From assembly GCF_003971065.1 (NCBI RefSeq), contig NZ_RYDV01000001.1, positions 310,001-374,000 of the forward strand: a stretch of DNA of 64,000 nt, given 5' to 3'. Below the pieces are notes generated by a model. It saw only the letters and a list, made by a program, of their open reading frames with translations. It did not search any database and was not told where the DNA came from. This document shows positions 18,139-29,052 of this stretch, in pieces (within the stretch, counting starts at the first letter, position 1; each line of letters begins with the position of its first letter). Source of the DNA: Candidimonas sp. SYP-B2681. GTDB taxonomy: Bacteria; Pseudomonadota; Gammaproteobacteria; Burkholderiales; Burkholderiaceae_B. A program made the position numbers and the translations under genes.

Positions 18139-18903
18139 TTATAACCGATTTACGAAGCTTTCGCGTACTCGGGCTAGATCGTCCAACGTGTCGACGCCCG
18201 CCGCCGGATGTCGCTGGGTGATATGAACCGCAATAGAGTAACCGTTCTCTAGCGCTCGCAATTGCTCAAGCGATTCAAACGATTCCAGGGGTCCCACGGG
18301 CAAAGAAGAATAGCGCTTCAGAAATGCAACCCGGTAGGCATAGAGTCCGATGTGATGCAGGGCCGGCAATCCGGTCGCTACGCGCTGTTGGCCGTCGGCC
18401 AGGGCGTCACGCGCCCACGGGATGGGAGCTCTGGAAAAATAGAGGGCGCGCTGCTGCCGCGTACAGACAACTTTGACGATATTGGGGCTAAATAAGGCTT
18501 GCTCGGTGAGGATGGGTGTTGCACATGTAGCAATGGCAGCGTCAGGCTGTTCGGCCAAGAGCCTTGCCACCTTGTCTATCAGGAGCGGATCAATCAGTGG
18601 TTCATCCCCTTGGACGTTGACCACGATGGCGTTTGGCTCCAATGACAACAGTTGCGCTACTTCAGCAAGCCGATCGGTGCCGGTGGGGTGATCCGAACGC
18701 GTCAGTAACGCTTCGAAGCCATGTTCTTGCACCGCGGCCAGGATCCGGATGTCGTCGGTAGCTACCACGACTCGAGCCGCCCCCGAAAGGGCAGCGCGTT
18801 CCGCGGTGCGCACCACCATGGGCTTGCCAGCGATGTCTAATAGCGGCTTATCGGGCAAGCGGGTTGAAGCGGCCCGAGCCGGAATGACGGCAATGAAGGT
18901 CAT
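18139..18903 (-). CDS. kdsB: 3-deoxy-manno-octulosonate cytidylyltransferase
   Basis: 254 residues. It activates Kdo as CMP-Kdo for the LPS inner core. The nucleotide site [20 protein letters not shown] is at the N-terminus; later [13 protein letters not shown] and [11 protein letters not shown] are family signatures, as is HIGLYAYR. It follows the small Trm112-like gene by three bases and lpxK upstream of that, so lipid A kinase and Kdo activation are encoded in one transcript. Confidence 0.96.
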   Translation of the reverse strand: MTFIAVIPARAASTRLPDKPLLDIAGKPMVVRTAERAALSGAARVVVATDDIRILAAVQEHGFEALLTRSDHPTGTDRLAEVAQLLSLEPNAIVVNVQGDEPLIDPLLIDKVARLLAEQPDAAIATCATPILTEQALFSPNIVKVVCTRQQRALYFSRAPIPWARDALADGQQRVATGLPALHHIGLYAYRVAFLKRYSSLPVGPLESFESLEQLRALENGYSIAVHITQRHPAAGVDTLDDLARVRESFVNRL

Positions 18904-18906
18904 GGT

Positions 18907-19101
18907 TTAGATAGGGGTGCTGGGATTGGGCGCCGTCGGCGTGAGCTCGCGTGCTTCGTTTTCGAGCATGACGGGTATGCCGTCCCTGACTGGAAAGGCA
19001 AGCTTGTCTGCCCGGCATATGAGCTCCTGCTGTTCGCGGTCGTAATGCAGCGGTCCCTTGCAAAGAGGGCAGACCAGTATTTCAAGCAGGCGGGTTTCCA
19101 T
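18907..19101 (-). CDS. Trm112/YcaR-family zinc-ribbon-like protein
   Basis: 64 residues from ATG 19101 ([20 protein letters not shown]), which has GGAG at good spacing; a longer frame from a TTG at 19128 lacks a ribosome-binding site. CPLC is followed by [19 protein letters not shown], the standard YcaR pattern, but the second cysteine pair is reduced to one residue, as is usual in proteobacteria. It is related to the small activating subunit Trm112 of methyltransferases; its role between lpxK and kdsB is unknown, although this position is widely conserved. Confidence 0.88.
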   Translation of the reverse strand: METRLLEILVCPLCKGPLHYDREQQELICRADKLAFPVRDGIPVMLENEARELTPTAPNPSTPI

Positions 19102-19138
19102 GCGCAGCTCCGAAGAATCAAAGTTCAAAGGACAGAGT

Positions 19139-20221
19139 TTAATGCCTGGCGCCTACCGCTGCCATTTTGGCTTTCTTGTCGGCAATAACCCGCAGCATTT
19201 GCTCGGCGAGATCCAGCCAATCGGGGTCCGAAAATTTCGGCGAGGCATGCACAACCCATAGCCGTGCATCTTGGAATTGTTCGCACTTTACGGCATCTTT
19301 GCTGGTAATGACGATGTGTTCCGAAGCTAGGGCTGAAAAAGGGGAGCGCTCGTAAGCATCGTGGTCGGGCAGGCCTATGGTTTGCTCTAACGAGAGGCCG
19401 GCTGCCCTTAGCATGGCAAAGAACCGTTCAGGTTGGCCTATGGCGGCGACTGCAGCCACCGGCTTGTTTCCGTACTGGGCAAGCCATGCTGGCCAGTCCA
19501 GCGTCAGGCCAGTCGAAAGCTGTACCACGCGTTCGGGCACCAGGCGCATGCTCAACTGATGGGCTAAGGTGGCAAATGGCCGCGGTGCGATCTGCCCTGA
19601 CTGTAGATTCGTAATCAGGAAGTCGACTGACTCTAGACGGCTGTCGGGTTCGCGCAGGGGACCCGCTGGAAGAACCCGCCCATTTCCCGTGCCGCGCGCG
19701 TCCTGAACCACAATCTCAATATCGCGGCCCAATGCAAGGTGTTGCAGGCCGTCATCGGCAATCACGACGTTGATACCCGGGTAGGATTTTTGCAATTTTT
19801 TCAATGCCAGCACCCGACTCGGGTGTACCGCTATGGGAACAAGCGTCGATCGCGCAATAAGGGCGGGCTCATCGCCAAATTCAGCGGCCGAAAGCACGCC
19901 TTGTCCGGACCGGGCGTGTTGTCCAACTTTGGCCCCGTACCCGCGGCTAATGACGCCAGGACGCCAGCCGCGTTCCTGCAGCGCCTGCACCAAAGCGATA
20001 ACCACAGGCGTTTTGCCGGTGCCGCCGACGAAAATATTGCCTACCACCACTAAGGGCAAGCGGCTGTGATAGACCAGCTCCGGTCGTTGAGCATAGCGCC
20101 GGTGCTTGTAGGCAACGGCCCCAATCACGGGCAAAGAGAACGGCCACAGTAGAGCGCTGAGCGCGCCCTTGCGTTGCCATGCGGCGTGCAGCGCCTGGCT
20201 CAGGTGAATGGGAATTCTCAC
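19139..20221 (-). CDS. lpxK: Tetraacyldisaccharide 4'-kinase
   Basis: 360 residues. It phosphorylates the lipid A precursor at the 4' position, at the inner membrane. The P-loop is [19 protein letters not shown] near residue 60, followed by [10 protein letters not shown] and the [12 protein letters not shown] motif with the catalytic Asp. The start is GTG at 20221, which overlaps the exbD stop (GTGA), a sign of translational coupling. Membrane attachment would come from the amphipathic N-terminal region. Lipid A (lpxK) and Kdo (kdsB) steps are joined in one operon here. Confidence 0.95.
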   Translation of the reverse strand: MRIPIHLSQALHAAWQRKGALSALLWPFSLPVIGAVAYKHRRYAQRPELVYHSRLPLVVVGNIFVGGTGKTPVVIALVQALQERGWRPGVISRGYGAKVGQHARSGQGVLSAAEFGDEPALIARSTLVPIAVHPSRVLALKKLQKSYPGINVVIADDGLQHLALGRDIEIVVQDARGTGNGRVLPAGPLREPDSRLESVDFLITNLQSGQIAPRPFATLAHQLSMRLVPERVVQLSTGLTLDWPAWLAQYGNKPVAAVAAIGQPERFFAMLRAAGLSLEQTIGLPDHDAYERSPFSALASEHIVITSKDAVKCEQFQDARLWVVHASPKFSDPDWLDLAEQMLRVIADKKAKMAAVGARH

Positions 20222-20628
20222 GGCGAGCTCTGCGTAGCAAAGTTAACGCGACTTATTCCGGCGATTCGCGCGGCTTCCATGACACGTACGACGGACTCGT
20301 GGGTGGTTTGGGCATCAGCATTGATTACCAGAACGTTATCTTTGTGCTCGCCTGCCGCGGCCAATAGGGCTTGAGCAATTTCCTGGCTGCTGGCGCCAGG
20401 CAGTATTTGCCCGTCCAGAGCATATAGGCCTTCCTGGCTGATGGCAATATTGAGCGCGTCGATATCGGCGGCATCTGCCTGGGCTTGAGGCAACGCAACC
20501 TTTAGCTGGCTAAATCGAGTGAACGATGTGGTGGCTGCCAGGAAAATCAATATGACCAGCAATACGTCAATCAGTGGTATCAGATTGATCTCGGGCTCGT
20601 CATCGCTTTGCCGGCTGCGAAAGTTCAT
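20218..20628 (-). CDS. exbD: ExbD/TolR-family biopolymer transport protein
   Basis: 136 residues with one membrane helix (about 18-38, EINLIPLIDVLLVILIFLAA). It carries the conserved aspartate of the ExbD/TolR proton path in LIDVLL, and the C-terminal part is periplasmic. With the ExbB-like partner it would pass proton-motive force to an outer-membrane transporter or envelope process. The ATG overlaps the exbB stop by four bases, and its own stop overlaps the lpxK start. No TonB gene is nearby, and the pair's tight link to lpxK suggests a conserved envelope role. Confidence 0.9.
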   Translation of the reverse strand: MNFRSRQSDDEPEINLIPLIDVLLVILIFLAATTSFTRFSQLKVALPQAQADAADIDALNIAISQEGLYALDGQILPGASSQEIAQALLAAAGEHKDNVLVINADAQTTHESVVRVMEAARIAGISRVNFATQSSP

Positions 20629-21245
20629 TGTGCTGCTCCGCGGTTAAGCAGATGATTCAGCACATTGGCCTCGCGCTCCATTTGATGCAGGAAATGGTCG
20701 ACGCGCGATCGAAAATACCGATGAAAGATAAGGGCAGGAATGGCGATAATGATGCCAAAGCCAGTGTTATACAGGGCAATCGAGATACCGCGCGCTAACT
20801 GTGAAGGATCGCCGCCTGCGGGTGTATACGAAGCAAAGATCTCTATCATTCCCACTACCGTGCCAAATAAACCCATCAGTGGCGCGACAACGGCAATGGT
20901 GGCCAAGGCCGGTAAATATCGATTTAATCTATGGGCCACATCTTTGCCCACATCCTCGATTGCCGCCAGTCTGAAGGTAGCGGATTCATTTCGGTTCACA
21001 ATAACCTCTGCGAGGATACGGCCCAGAGGGGACGTGCCCGCAAGGCGAAGAAGCGCTTCCGGACTGTCATTCTTCTGTCGCAAAAGCTCGAGCACTTGTC
21101 CGGGAAGGCGACGTGGAAACACAAGCTTGCTACGTAATGACAGAAACCGTTCGATAATCAGGGCCAGGCCAAGAACGGAGGTAGCGATCAAAAGCCATAT
21201 AGGCCAGCCTGCTGCATGAATGATTTCGAGCAATGGTGTCTCCAT
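20625..21245 (-). CDS. exbB: ExbB/TolQ/MotA-family proton channel protein
   Basis: 206 residues from ATG 21245 (METPLLEIIHAAGWPIWLLI); a TTG two codons upstream is also open. Three membrane segments are visible: near residues 12-32, and a pair at about 110-130 and 150-175 holding VVAPLMGLFGTVVGMIEIF and GISIALYNTGFGIIIAIPA, the standard MotA/TolQ/ExbB signature. It heads the exbB-exbD-lpxK-trm112-kdsB cluster with four-base overlaps, so a promoter is expected in the AT-rich gap upstream. Confidence 0.9.
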   Translation of the reverse strand: METPLLEIIHAAGWPIWLLIATSVLGLALIIERFLSLRSKLVFPRRLPGQVLELLRQKNDSPEALLRLAGTSPLGRILAEVIVNRNESATFRLAAIEDVGKDVAHRLNRYLPALATIAVVAPLMGLFGTVVGMIEIFASYTPAGGDPSQLARGISIALYNTGFGIIIAIPALIFHRYFRSRVDHFLHQMEREANVLNHLLNRGAAQ

Positions 21246-21251
21246 TCGCAA

Positions 21252-21746
21252 GGGTTAACAGATTTGCATTTTACAATCGTTAGCGCTCCGCTTGTTCACG
21301 CTTAATGCACTCGGCCACATGACGGAATATTGCCCTAAGAAACTCGGGCGTTTGGCGGACCAGGCTTAGCGAGTATCGGGGAAACCGGAGTGGTCCGAAA
21401 ATGGCGTGGCGCCGGGCGTTCGCGTAATCGGACGGTCGGAAAGGCATGAGAAATCTAAATAAACATCCGCCAAATGGCGTGCTTGGTAGCTTTCCGGAGG
21501 GTATCCACAAAATCTGTGGATAATTCTGTGCATAACTTATGGCATAGGCCCTATTTGGCGGGTTGTAAGGTTCAATGGCTAATTTGAGCTCACAAATCGG
21601 CTTTTAGGAATATCGTTTATTTTCAATGGATTACGTACGTCTCTTAAAGCAGTTGTCGATCTACAGGCGCGATTGGGTTGATATTTCATCAGTTTGACAA
21701 AATGATTTCTTCTGTGGACAGAAGTTGAAGGTGAAAGGTTTTTTAT
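21252..21746. other. AT-rich intergenic region between exbB and xseA
   Basis: About 495 bases between two divergent genes. It must hold the promoters of the exbB cluster and of xseA. A 76-codon frame on the minus strand (21280-21510) has no good start or family. The right half (about 21540-21740) is notably AT-rich, and a cluster of DnaA-box-like sites lies in the middle. Confidence 0.5.
21501..21535. promoter_or_regulatory. Three clustered DnaA-box-like sites
   Basis: Within 35 bases there are GTATCCACA (21501-21509, plus strand, one mismatch), TGTGGATAA (21515-21523, a perfect TTATCCACA on the minus strand) and TGTGCATAA (21527-21535, TTATGCACA on the minus strand, which fits TTATNCACA). 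The first two also form an 8-base inverted repeat with a five-base spacer. They could bind DnaA for regulation of the flanking genes or for titration. Confidence 0.5.
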
Positions 21747-23096
21747 ATGGATTCAGTGAATTTTGAGCTTGCAAATGACGGAATTTGGACCGTCACTCAG
21801 CTAAATCGCCAGGTAGGGCAACTGTTAGAGGCAAACTTCTCTCGCATCTGGGTACGTGGCGAAATTTCCAACTTTACTCAAGCCGCTTCAGGTCATTGGT
21901 ATTTCTCAATAAAAGACGAAGGCGCCGCAGTCAAGGCCGTCATGTTTCGAGGCAGAGCACAGGCCACGGGATTTATTCCCAAACCGGGCGAGCGTTTCGA
22001 ATTCCGCGTCAATGTCACGTTGTACGAGCCTCGCGGCGACTATCAGCTTCAGGTTGAAAGCATGCGGCGTGCCGGCAGGGGCGACCTGCACGAAGCTTTT
22101 TTGATATTAAAGGAAAAGCTCGCGGCTGAAGGTCTGTTCGATCAGGGCCGGAAGCGCGAAATCAAACCCATGCCGCTAGCGGTCGGGGTGGTCACATCAA
22201 TGGCCGCAGCGGCTCTTCGCGATGTGCTGACTGCGCTGGCGCGTCGGGCGCCGCATGTGCCGGTCATTATTTACCCTGCACCGGTTCAGGGAATGGATTC
22301 CGCTGGTAAGCTCGTTCAAGCGTTACAAGACGCCATCGCGCGCAATGAAGTAGATACTCTGCTGCTCGTCAGAGGGGGCGGAAGTCTCGAAGACTTGTGG
22401 AGCTTTAATGACGAAACTCTGGCGCGCACCATCGCGTCGAGTCCCATTCCAATTATTAGCGGAGTAGGCCATGAAACCGACTTTACGATCGCCGATTTTG
22501 TTGCCGACCTTAGGGCACCTACTCCGACTGCCGCAGCGGAATTAAGTTGCCGGACTCGGCAAACATGCCTGAACCAGGTAGACGCTGCCTTTAATGCATT
22601 GACAGTGAGCCAGCATCGGCTTCTGGAACGTGCCGGTTTGCGGCTGGATCGGGCGGTAGCCTGTCTGGTGTCACCTCAACAACGATTACAGCAACAAAAT
22701 GAACGGTTGCAAGTCTTGAAGAGTCGGCTTGCCCGCGCCGCATCAGCACCGCATGATCGTCATGCGGCCCGCCTGGCCCTGATCAGGGCCAAACTGGCTC
22801 ATGCCCAGCCACGTTTGCCAGAGCTGCGCAACGAACTAAACCGACAGATTCAGCACCTTTCAACTTCGACCCAACGGCTGATTGAGCGCCGTGGGCAGCG
22901 ACTGAAGGCAGCTTCGCAAACGCTGGAAGCCTTAAGCCCAAAAAATATCCTCGAGCGCGGCTATGCCATCGTGCGCAACGAGGACGGGGAAATCATAAAA
23001 AATGCGTTAGACTTAAGCGTTGGCGAGCGGCTGGCTGTTGAGCTGGGTCAGGGCAGCTTGCAGGCTAATGTGCTGCAGGTCCATGCATTGCTGTGA
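21747..23096 (+). CDS. xseA: Exodeoxyribonuclease VII large subunit
   Basis: 449 residues. The N-terminal OB-fold domain has RIWVRGEISNFTQAASGHWY. The catalytic middle carries VGVVTSMAAAALRDVLTALA, VRGGGSLEDLWSFNDE and SGVGHETDFTIADFVADLRA, and then PTPTAAAEL. The C-terminal third is a long coiled coil ending in the usual LSPKNILERGYAIV. With XseB it degrades single-stranded DNA. xseB is not seen here. The gene stands alone on the plus strand, with the DnaA-box-like cluster 210 bases upstream. Confidence 0.95.
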   Translation: MDSVNFELANDGIWTVTQLNRQVGQLLEANFSRIWVRGEISNFTQAASGHWYFSIKDEGAAVKAVMFRGRAQATGFIPKPGERFEFRVNVTLYEPRGDYQLQVESMRRAGRGDLHEAFLILKEKLAAEGLFDQGRKREIKPMPLAVGVVTSMAAAALRDVLTALARRAPHVPVIIYPAPVQGMDSAGKLVQALQDAIARNEVDTLLLVRGGGSLEDLWSFNDETLARTIASSPIPIISGVGHETDFTIADFVADLRAPTPTAAAELSCRTRQTCLNQVDAAFNALTVSQHRLLERAGLRLDRAVACLVSPQQRLQQQNERLQVLKSRLARAASAPHDRHAARLALIRAKLAHAQPRLPELRNELNRQIQHLSTSTQRLIERRGQRLKAASQTLEALSPKNILERGYAIVRNEDGEIIKNALDLSVGERLAVELGQGSLQANVLQVHALL

Positions 23097-23175
23097 ACCC
23101 CCGATCAGTCCTCGCCAGAAAAACTGAACATGCATTTGTTTGGTACTTCCGCTGCTTTTTATAAGGAATTCGAAC

Positions 23176-23754
23176 ATGGCTTTTACACTTCCCCCGCTAC
23201 CTTACCCGCTTGACGCCCTAGCCCCACATATTTCGAAGGAAACTCTGGAATACCACTATGGCAAGCACCATCAAACCTATGTCACCAACCTGAACAATCT
23301 GGTTGCCGGCACCGAGTTCGAGTCTGCTTCCCTGGAAGAAATCATTAAAAAATCGTCTGGCGGCGTTTTCAATAACGCTGCGCAGGTGTGGAACCATACT
23401 TTCTACTGGAACAGCCTGACACCAAAAAGCAGCGGTCAGCCGTCGGGTGGGCTGCTTACTGCGATCAACGACAAGTGGGGCAGTCTCGACGCTTTCAAAG
23501 AAGCATTCAATAAGTCGGCCGCCGGTAACTTTGGCTCGGGCTGGACATGGTTGGTGAAGAAGTCCGACGGTTCGCTGGACATTGTCAATACCAGCAATGC
23601 GGCAACACCCATCACCACGTCCGATATTCCGCTCCTTACCTGTGACGTATGGGAGCACGCCTATTACATCGATTACCGCAATGCGCGCCCGAAGTATCTG
23701 GAAAATTTCTGGAATCTGGTGAACTGGGAATTTGCTGCGGCTAACCTGGGATAA
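23176..23754 (+). CDS. sodB: Superoxide dismutase (Fe type)
   Basis: 192 residues from ATG 23176 after AAGGA; an in-frame upstream extension is not needed. It removes superoxide in the cytoplasm. Family marks are [20 protein letters not shown] with the first metal His, [10 protein letters not shown], and NHTFYWNSL with the second. [10 protein letters not shown] follows, and [13 protein letters not shown] carries the last Asp and His ligands. Several residues favour iron (SodB type, [10 protein letters not shown]). It has no signal peptide. It lies 79 bases after xseA and may be transcribed on its own. Confidence 0.95.
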   Translation: MAFTLPPLPYPLDALAPHISKETLEYHYGKHHQTYVTNLNNLVAGTEFESASLEEIIKKSSGGVFNNAAQVWNHTFYWNSLTPKSSGQPSGGLLTAINDKWGSLDAFKEAFNKSAAGNFGSGWTWLVKKSDGSLDIVNTSNAATPITTSDIPLLTCDVWEHAYYIDYRNARPKYLENFWNLVNWEFAAANLG

Positions 23755-24053
23755 GTGTTTTAGAAGAGCGGCGACCCGTGGGTCGCCCGTGAACCCTCGG
23801 GGTTGAAAACTTTCCTTTACCTGGATTTCTGTTCCAGCGTTTGGGGTAGTGTTCAATTCCGGGGGTTTTTGCCGGATGGAATCGAGGTGACGGTTGGTGT
23901 GATCGACCATGCTGTGGACGACGCCTGCTGTCGATCGATAAATCCCAGAGTAATGCGCTAACATAAGTCTGAATATGCGACGCTTGGTTTTCCATTGGCG
24001 TTGCATCATGCGATTTCAGGCATTTCTCTTTTCTTTGACTCCCGGGTTTAATC
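23755..24053. other. Non-coding gap with a short hairpin
   Basis: Just after sodB a GGCGACCC/GGGTCGCC hairpin (about 23770-23787) lies without a T-run, perhaps an RNA 3' end. Otherwise I see no gene. The promoter of the thiolase gene should lie near the right end. Confidence 0.4.
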
Positions 24054-25259
24054 ATGACAACTCAAGCTTTCATTTGCGATGCAGTCCGCACACCCTTTGG
24101 TCGCTACGGCGGCGGCCTTGCCTCGGTTCGCGCCGATGACCTTGCTGCCGTCCCTCTAAAGGCGTTGATGCAGCGAAATCCCGATGTAGATTGGGCTCGC
24201 CTCGACGACACCCTGTTCGGGTGTGCCAATCAGGCGGGGGAAGACAATCGTAACGTGGCAAGAATGGCAACGTTGCTGGCCGGTTTGCCTATCGAAATTC
24301 CCGGAGCAACCATCAATCGCCTGTGTGGTTCTGGACTCGATGCCATCGGTTCGGCGGCACGTGCTATCCGTTCCGGTGACGCTCACTTCGTTCTGGCGGG
24401 CGGCGTTGAAAGCATGAGCCGGGCCCCATTTGTCATGGGCAAGGCCGACAGCGCCTTTTCGCGCAATGCGTCAATTTACGACACGACGATCGGATGGCGC
24501 TTCGTCAACAAATTAATGAAAGCCCAATATGGCGTTGACTCGATGCCTGAAACGGCCGAGAACGTCGCTGAGCAATTCAAGGTGTCTCGCGCCGACCAAG
24601 ACCTGTTCGCTTTGGCCAGCCAGACAAAAACGGCGGCCGCGCAATCGGCAGGCGTGTTCAAGTCCGAAATTGTCCCCGTATTGATCGCCCAGAAGAAGGG
24701 CGATCCACTTGTGGTCGATACCGACGAACATCCGCGCGCCACAACTTTGGAAAGTCTGTCTCGCCTTAAGCCGGTAGTGCGTCCCGACGGAACGGTTACC
24801 GCCGGCAATGCCTCGGGCGTGAACGATGGCGCGTGTGGCTTGCTGGTCGCTTCTGAATCCCTGGCGCGTGACCAGGGTTTGACACCGAGGGCTCGTATCG
24901 TTGCCATGGCAACTGCCGGCGTCGAGCCACGCATCATGGGCATCGGTCCAGCACCCGCTACGCAAAAGGTCCTCGCCTTGGCTGGTTTGAGTTTGGATCA
25001 GATGGACGTAATCGAACTTAACGAAGCTTTTGCTGCGCAAGGCCTGGCCGTAACCCGTCTGTTAGGTTTGGACGACAACGATCCGCGCGTCAACCCCAAC
25101 GGTGGCGCCATTGCTTTGGGACATCCGCTGGGCGCGAGCGGTGCCCGCTTAGCCATCACAGCGGTGAATCAATTGCATCGCACCGGCGGACGATACGCGT
25201 TGTGCACCATGTGTATTGGTGTCGGGCAAGGTATAGCCGTGATCCTCGAACGCGTCTAG
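24054..25259 (+). CDS. pcaF: Thiolase, 3-oxoadipyl-CoA thiolase type
   Basis: 401 residues. The nucleophile cysteine is in INRLCGSGLDAIGSAAR near residue 90, the His is in GGAIALGHPLGASGARL, and the second Cys is in CTMCIGVGQGIAVILE. All three catalytic residues are present. Details such as the length, AFICDAVRTPFGRYGGGLAS and the GCANQAGEDNRNVARM segment fit the PcaF/PaaJ group, which splits 3-oxoadipyl-CoA into succinyl-CoA and acetyl-CoA at the end of aromatic-acid breakdown. Stand-alone location without other pca or paa genes leaves a plain acetyl-CoA acetyltransferase possible. Confidence 0.82.
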   Translation: MTTQAFICDAVRTPFGRYGGGLASVRADDLAAVPLKALMQRNPDVDWARLDDTLFGCANQAGEDNRNVARMATLLAGLPIEIPGATINRLCGSGLDAIGSAARAIRSGDAHFVLAGGVESMSRAPFVMGKADSAFSRNASIYDTTIGWRFVNKLMKAQYGVDSMPETAENVAEQFKVSRADQDLFALASQTKTAAAQSAGVFKSEIVPVLIAQKKGDPLVVDTDEHPRATTLESLSRLKPVVRPDGTVTAGNASGVNDGACGLLVASESLARDQGLTPRARIVAMATAGVEPRIMGIGPAPATQKVLALAGLSLDQMDVIELNEAFAAQGLAVTRLLGLDDNDPRVNPNGGAIALGHPLGASGARLAITAVNQLHRTGGRYALCTMCIGVGQGIAVILERV

Positions 25260-25283
25260 GGTGCGACGGCGCGACCTGGAAAT

Positions 25284-25766
25284 TCACGGGCTGCTTTTGG
25301 GCAGGTTCGAGACGGTTGCGCCGGCTTTAATTTTATGTCGATCGAACCAACCCCGTTCCATCTCTAATGCATAGACGGCCGGGGCAGTGGGGCAGTGCTC
25401 TTCAAGACTATGGGGCCGCATATCCGCTATATTCACAATACGCCCCTTGGCGTCGATGAATGCAATAGATAAGGCGAGCGGAGTATTCTTCATCCAGAAG
25501 CAAGGCATGCCAGCATTGTCGAATACGAACAGCATGCCATGATCGCGGGGCAACGATTGCCTTTGCATCAAGCCATATGATCGACTGCTGTCCGTAGCAG
25601 CGATCTCTACGTTCGCAGTATGCGAGCCGATCGTTAATTGGGTCGTTGGCAACAACATACCCTGTGCGTTGACGGACAGCGGTATCAAAGTTAAGGCAAG
25701 CACTGCAAGCAGGCCACGAAAAAAAACAGGGCGCGTACGCCCTGTATACCGATAAAATTCAAACAT
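25284..25766 (-). CDS. DUF192-family exported protein
   Basis: 160 residues. An N-terminal basic stretch is followed by a hydrophobic core (LLAVLALTLIPLSVNAQG), read as a signal peptide, and then the DUF192 domain. The domain is marked by SYGLMQRQSLPRDHGMLFVF, CFWMKNTPLALSIAFID and a C-terminal GWFDRHKIKAGATV. The biochemical role of the family is unknown. The first 17 codons run through the terminator hairpin of the upstream cold-shock gene, so the true start may be further in, or read-through may supply the message. Confidence 0.82.
   Translation of the reverse strand: MFEFYRYTGRTRPVFFRGLLAVLALTLIPLSVNAQGMLLPTTQLTIGSHTANVEIAATDSSRSYGLMQRQSLPRDHGMLFVFDNAGMPCFWMKNTPLALSIAFIDAKGRIVNIADMRPHSLEEHCPTAPAVYALEMERGWFDRHKIKAGATVSNLPKSSP
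25719..25745 (-). terminator. Strong terminator of the cold-shock gene, inside the DUF192 5' end
   Basis: On the minus strand ACAGGGCG and CGCCCTGT pair perfectly around a four-base loop and are followed by eight T. It lies about 55 bases after the cold-shock stop and encodes part of the predicted DUF192 N-terminus (TGRTRPVFF). Confidence 0.85.
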
Positions 25767-25798
25767 TGTTATTAAGCAAACCCATTTGTTGCGTGCGA

Positions 25799-26044
25799 TT
25801 AGGCAGCCGTAATATTAAGGGCTTGTTTACCTTTTGGTCCTTGTGCAATTTCGAACGCGACTTTTTGACCTTCTTTCAGGGTTTTGAAGCCGTTCATTTG
25901 GATGGATGAAAAGTGCGCAAAAAGGTCTTCGCCCCCATTGTCTGGGGTAATAAAGCCGAAACCTTTGGCATCGTTGAACCATTTAACGGTTCCTGTCAGC
26001 TTTTGGGTGTCTCCAGGTGCAGAGGTTGCGGTTGTATCGGACAT
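25799..26044 (-). CDS. Cold-shock domain protein
   Basis: 81 residues, with a 13-residue Ser/Thr-rich extension before the single cold-shock domain. [18 protein letters not shown] holds RNP1 (KGFGFI), and [10 protein letters not shown] holds RNP2. The domain binds single-stranded RNA or DNA and melts structures. The extension is longer than in classical CspA (about 67-70 residues). It is divergent from clpS across 142 bases. A strong terminator follows. Whether it is cold-induced or constitutive cannot be told. Confidence 0.93.
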   Translation of the reverse strand: MSDTTATSAPGDTQKLTGTVKWFNDAKGFGFITPDNGGEDLFAHFSSIQMNGFKTLKEGQKVAFEIAQGPKGKQALNITAA

Positions 26045-26186
26045 TCGGACTGCCTCTCGACTATAGTATAGGGTTGAAACTCGACTACAAGGGTTAGCTT
26101 TAGCCTACGTATTCTGGCATGCCAACAGTACTTCCCAGCAGTCAGAATATGGTGATAATGCGCAATTTGCCCTTACCAAGTCAACT

Positions 26187-26528
26187 ATGGAAACCACTAG
26201 TATTGTCATGGCTACTCAAATCGAAAACCAACGCGATACGGTGTTGGATCGTCAGGCAGCAAAGCTTGCACCTCCGCCCATGTATCAGGTGGTATTGCTC
26301 AACGACGATTACACGCCGATGGACTTTGTTGTGGTGGTGCTGCAGCGGATTTTCGGTAAAAGCGAAGACGAAGCGGCACGCATTATGCTAAAGGTCCATC
26401 ATGAAGGACGCGGCGTGTGCGGGGTTTATCCACGCGATATCGCGGCCACCCGCGTCGAAATGGTTCGACAGCTTGCGCAGGCGCGCCAGCATCCGCTGCA
26501 ATGCGTTATGGAACCAGCGCCTCAATAA
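26187..26528 (+). CDS. clpS: ClpA adaptor protein ClpS
   Basis: 113 residues from ATG 26187, or 106 from ATG 26208 ([10 protein letters not shown]), which is closer to homologues; neither has a strong ribosome-binding site. The core [20 protein letters not shown] and the [20 protein letters not shown] segment are diagnostic. The acidic DD pair and the His after it shape the pocket for destabilising N-terminal residues. ClpS hands N-degron substrates to ClpA, encoded 200 bases downstream on the same strand. The Val-rich helix [10 protein letters not shown] lies where the family usually has VIQ. Confidence 0.95.
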   Translation: METTSIVMATQIENQRDTVLDRQAAKLAPPPMYQVVLLNDDYTPMDFVVVVLQRIFGKSEDEAARIMLKVHHEGRGVCGVYPRDIAATRVEMVRQLAQARQHPLQCVMEPAPQ

Positions 26529-26730
26529 CAGATCTAACCTTTTTCACAACGGCGGCATTGTGTATGCGCACTCCGGAAAAAGTACGGGTATAGTAAGAAC
26601 TATCAGTCAATGTGATGTTGGCTGGTAACACTAAGATGAGTCTTTAATTAATGTTGATACACAAGGTCGATTTAGTCATAGAATAAGATTTATCGAATTG
26701 TTTGTCCGCTCCGATATGTATGGAGGAAGC

Positions 26731-29051
<2,321 letters not shown>

Positions 29052-29052
<1 letters not shown>

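Noticed and set aside
21280-21510. A minus-strand 76-codon frame upstream of exbB
   Set aside because: No ribosome-binding site, no family, and it runs through the first DnaA-box-like site; treated as non-coding.
21252-21746. Reading this gap as the chromosome replication origin
   Set aside because: Only three sites, and no dnaA, dnaN, gyrB, rpmH or parAB near; the boxes alone are not enough.
23218-24009. A minus-strand frame of 263 codons over sodB
   Set aside because: It is opposite sodB, whose metal ligands are complete, and shows no family.
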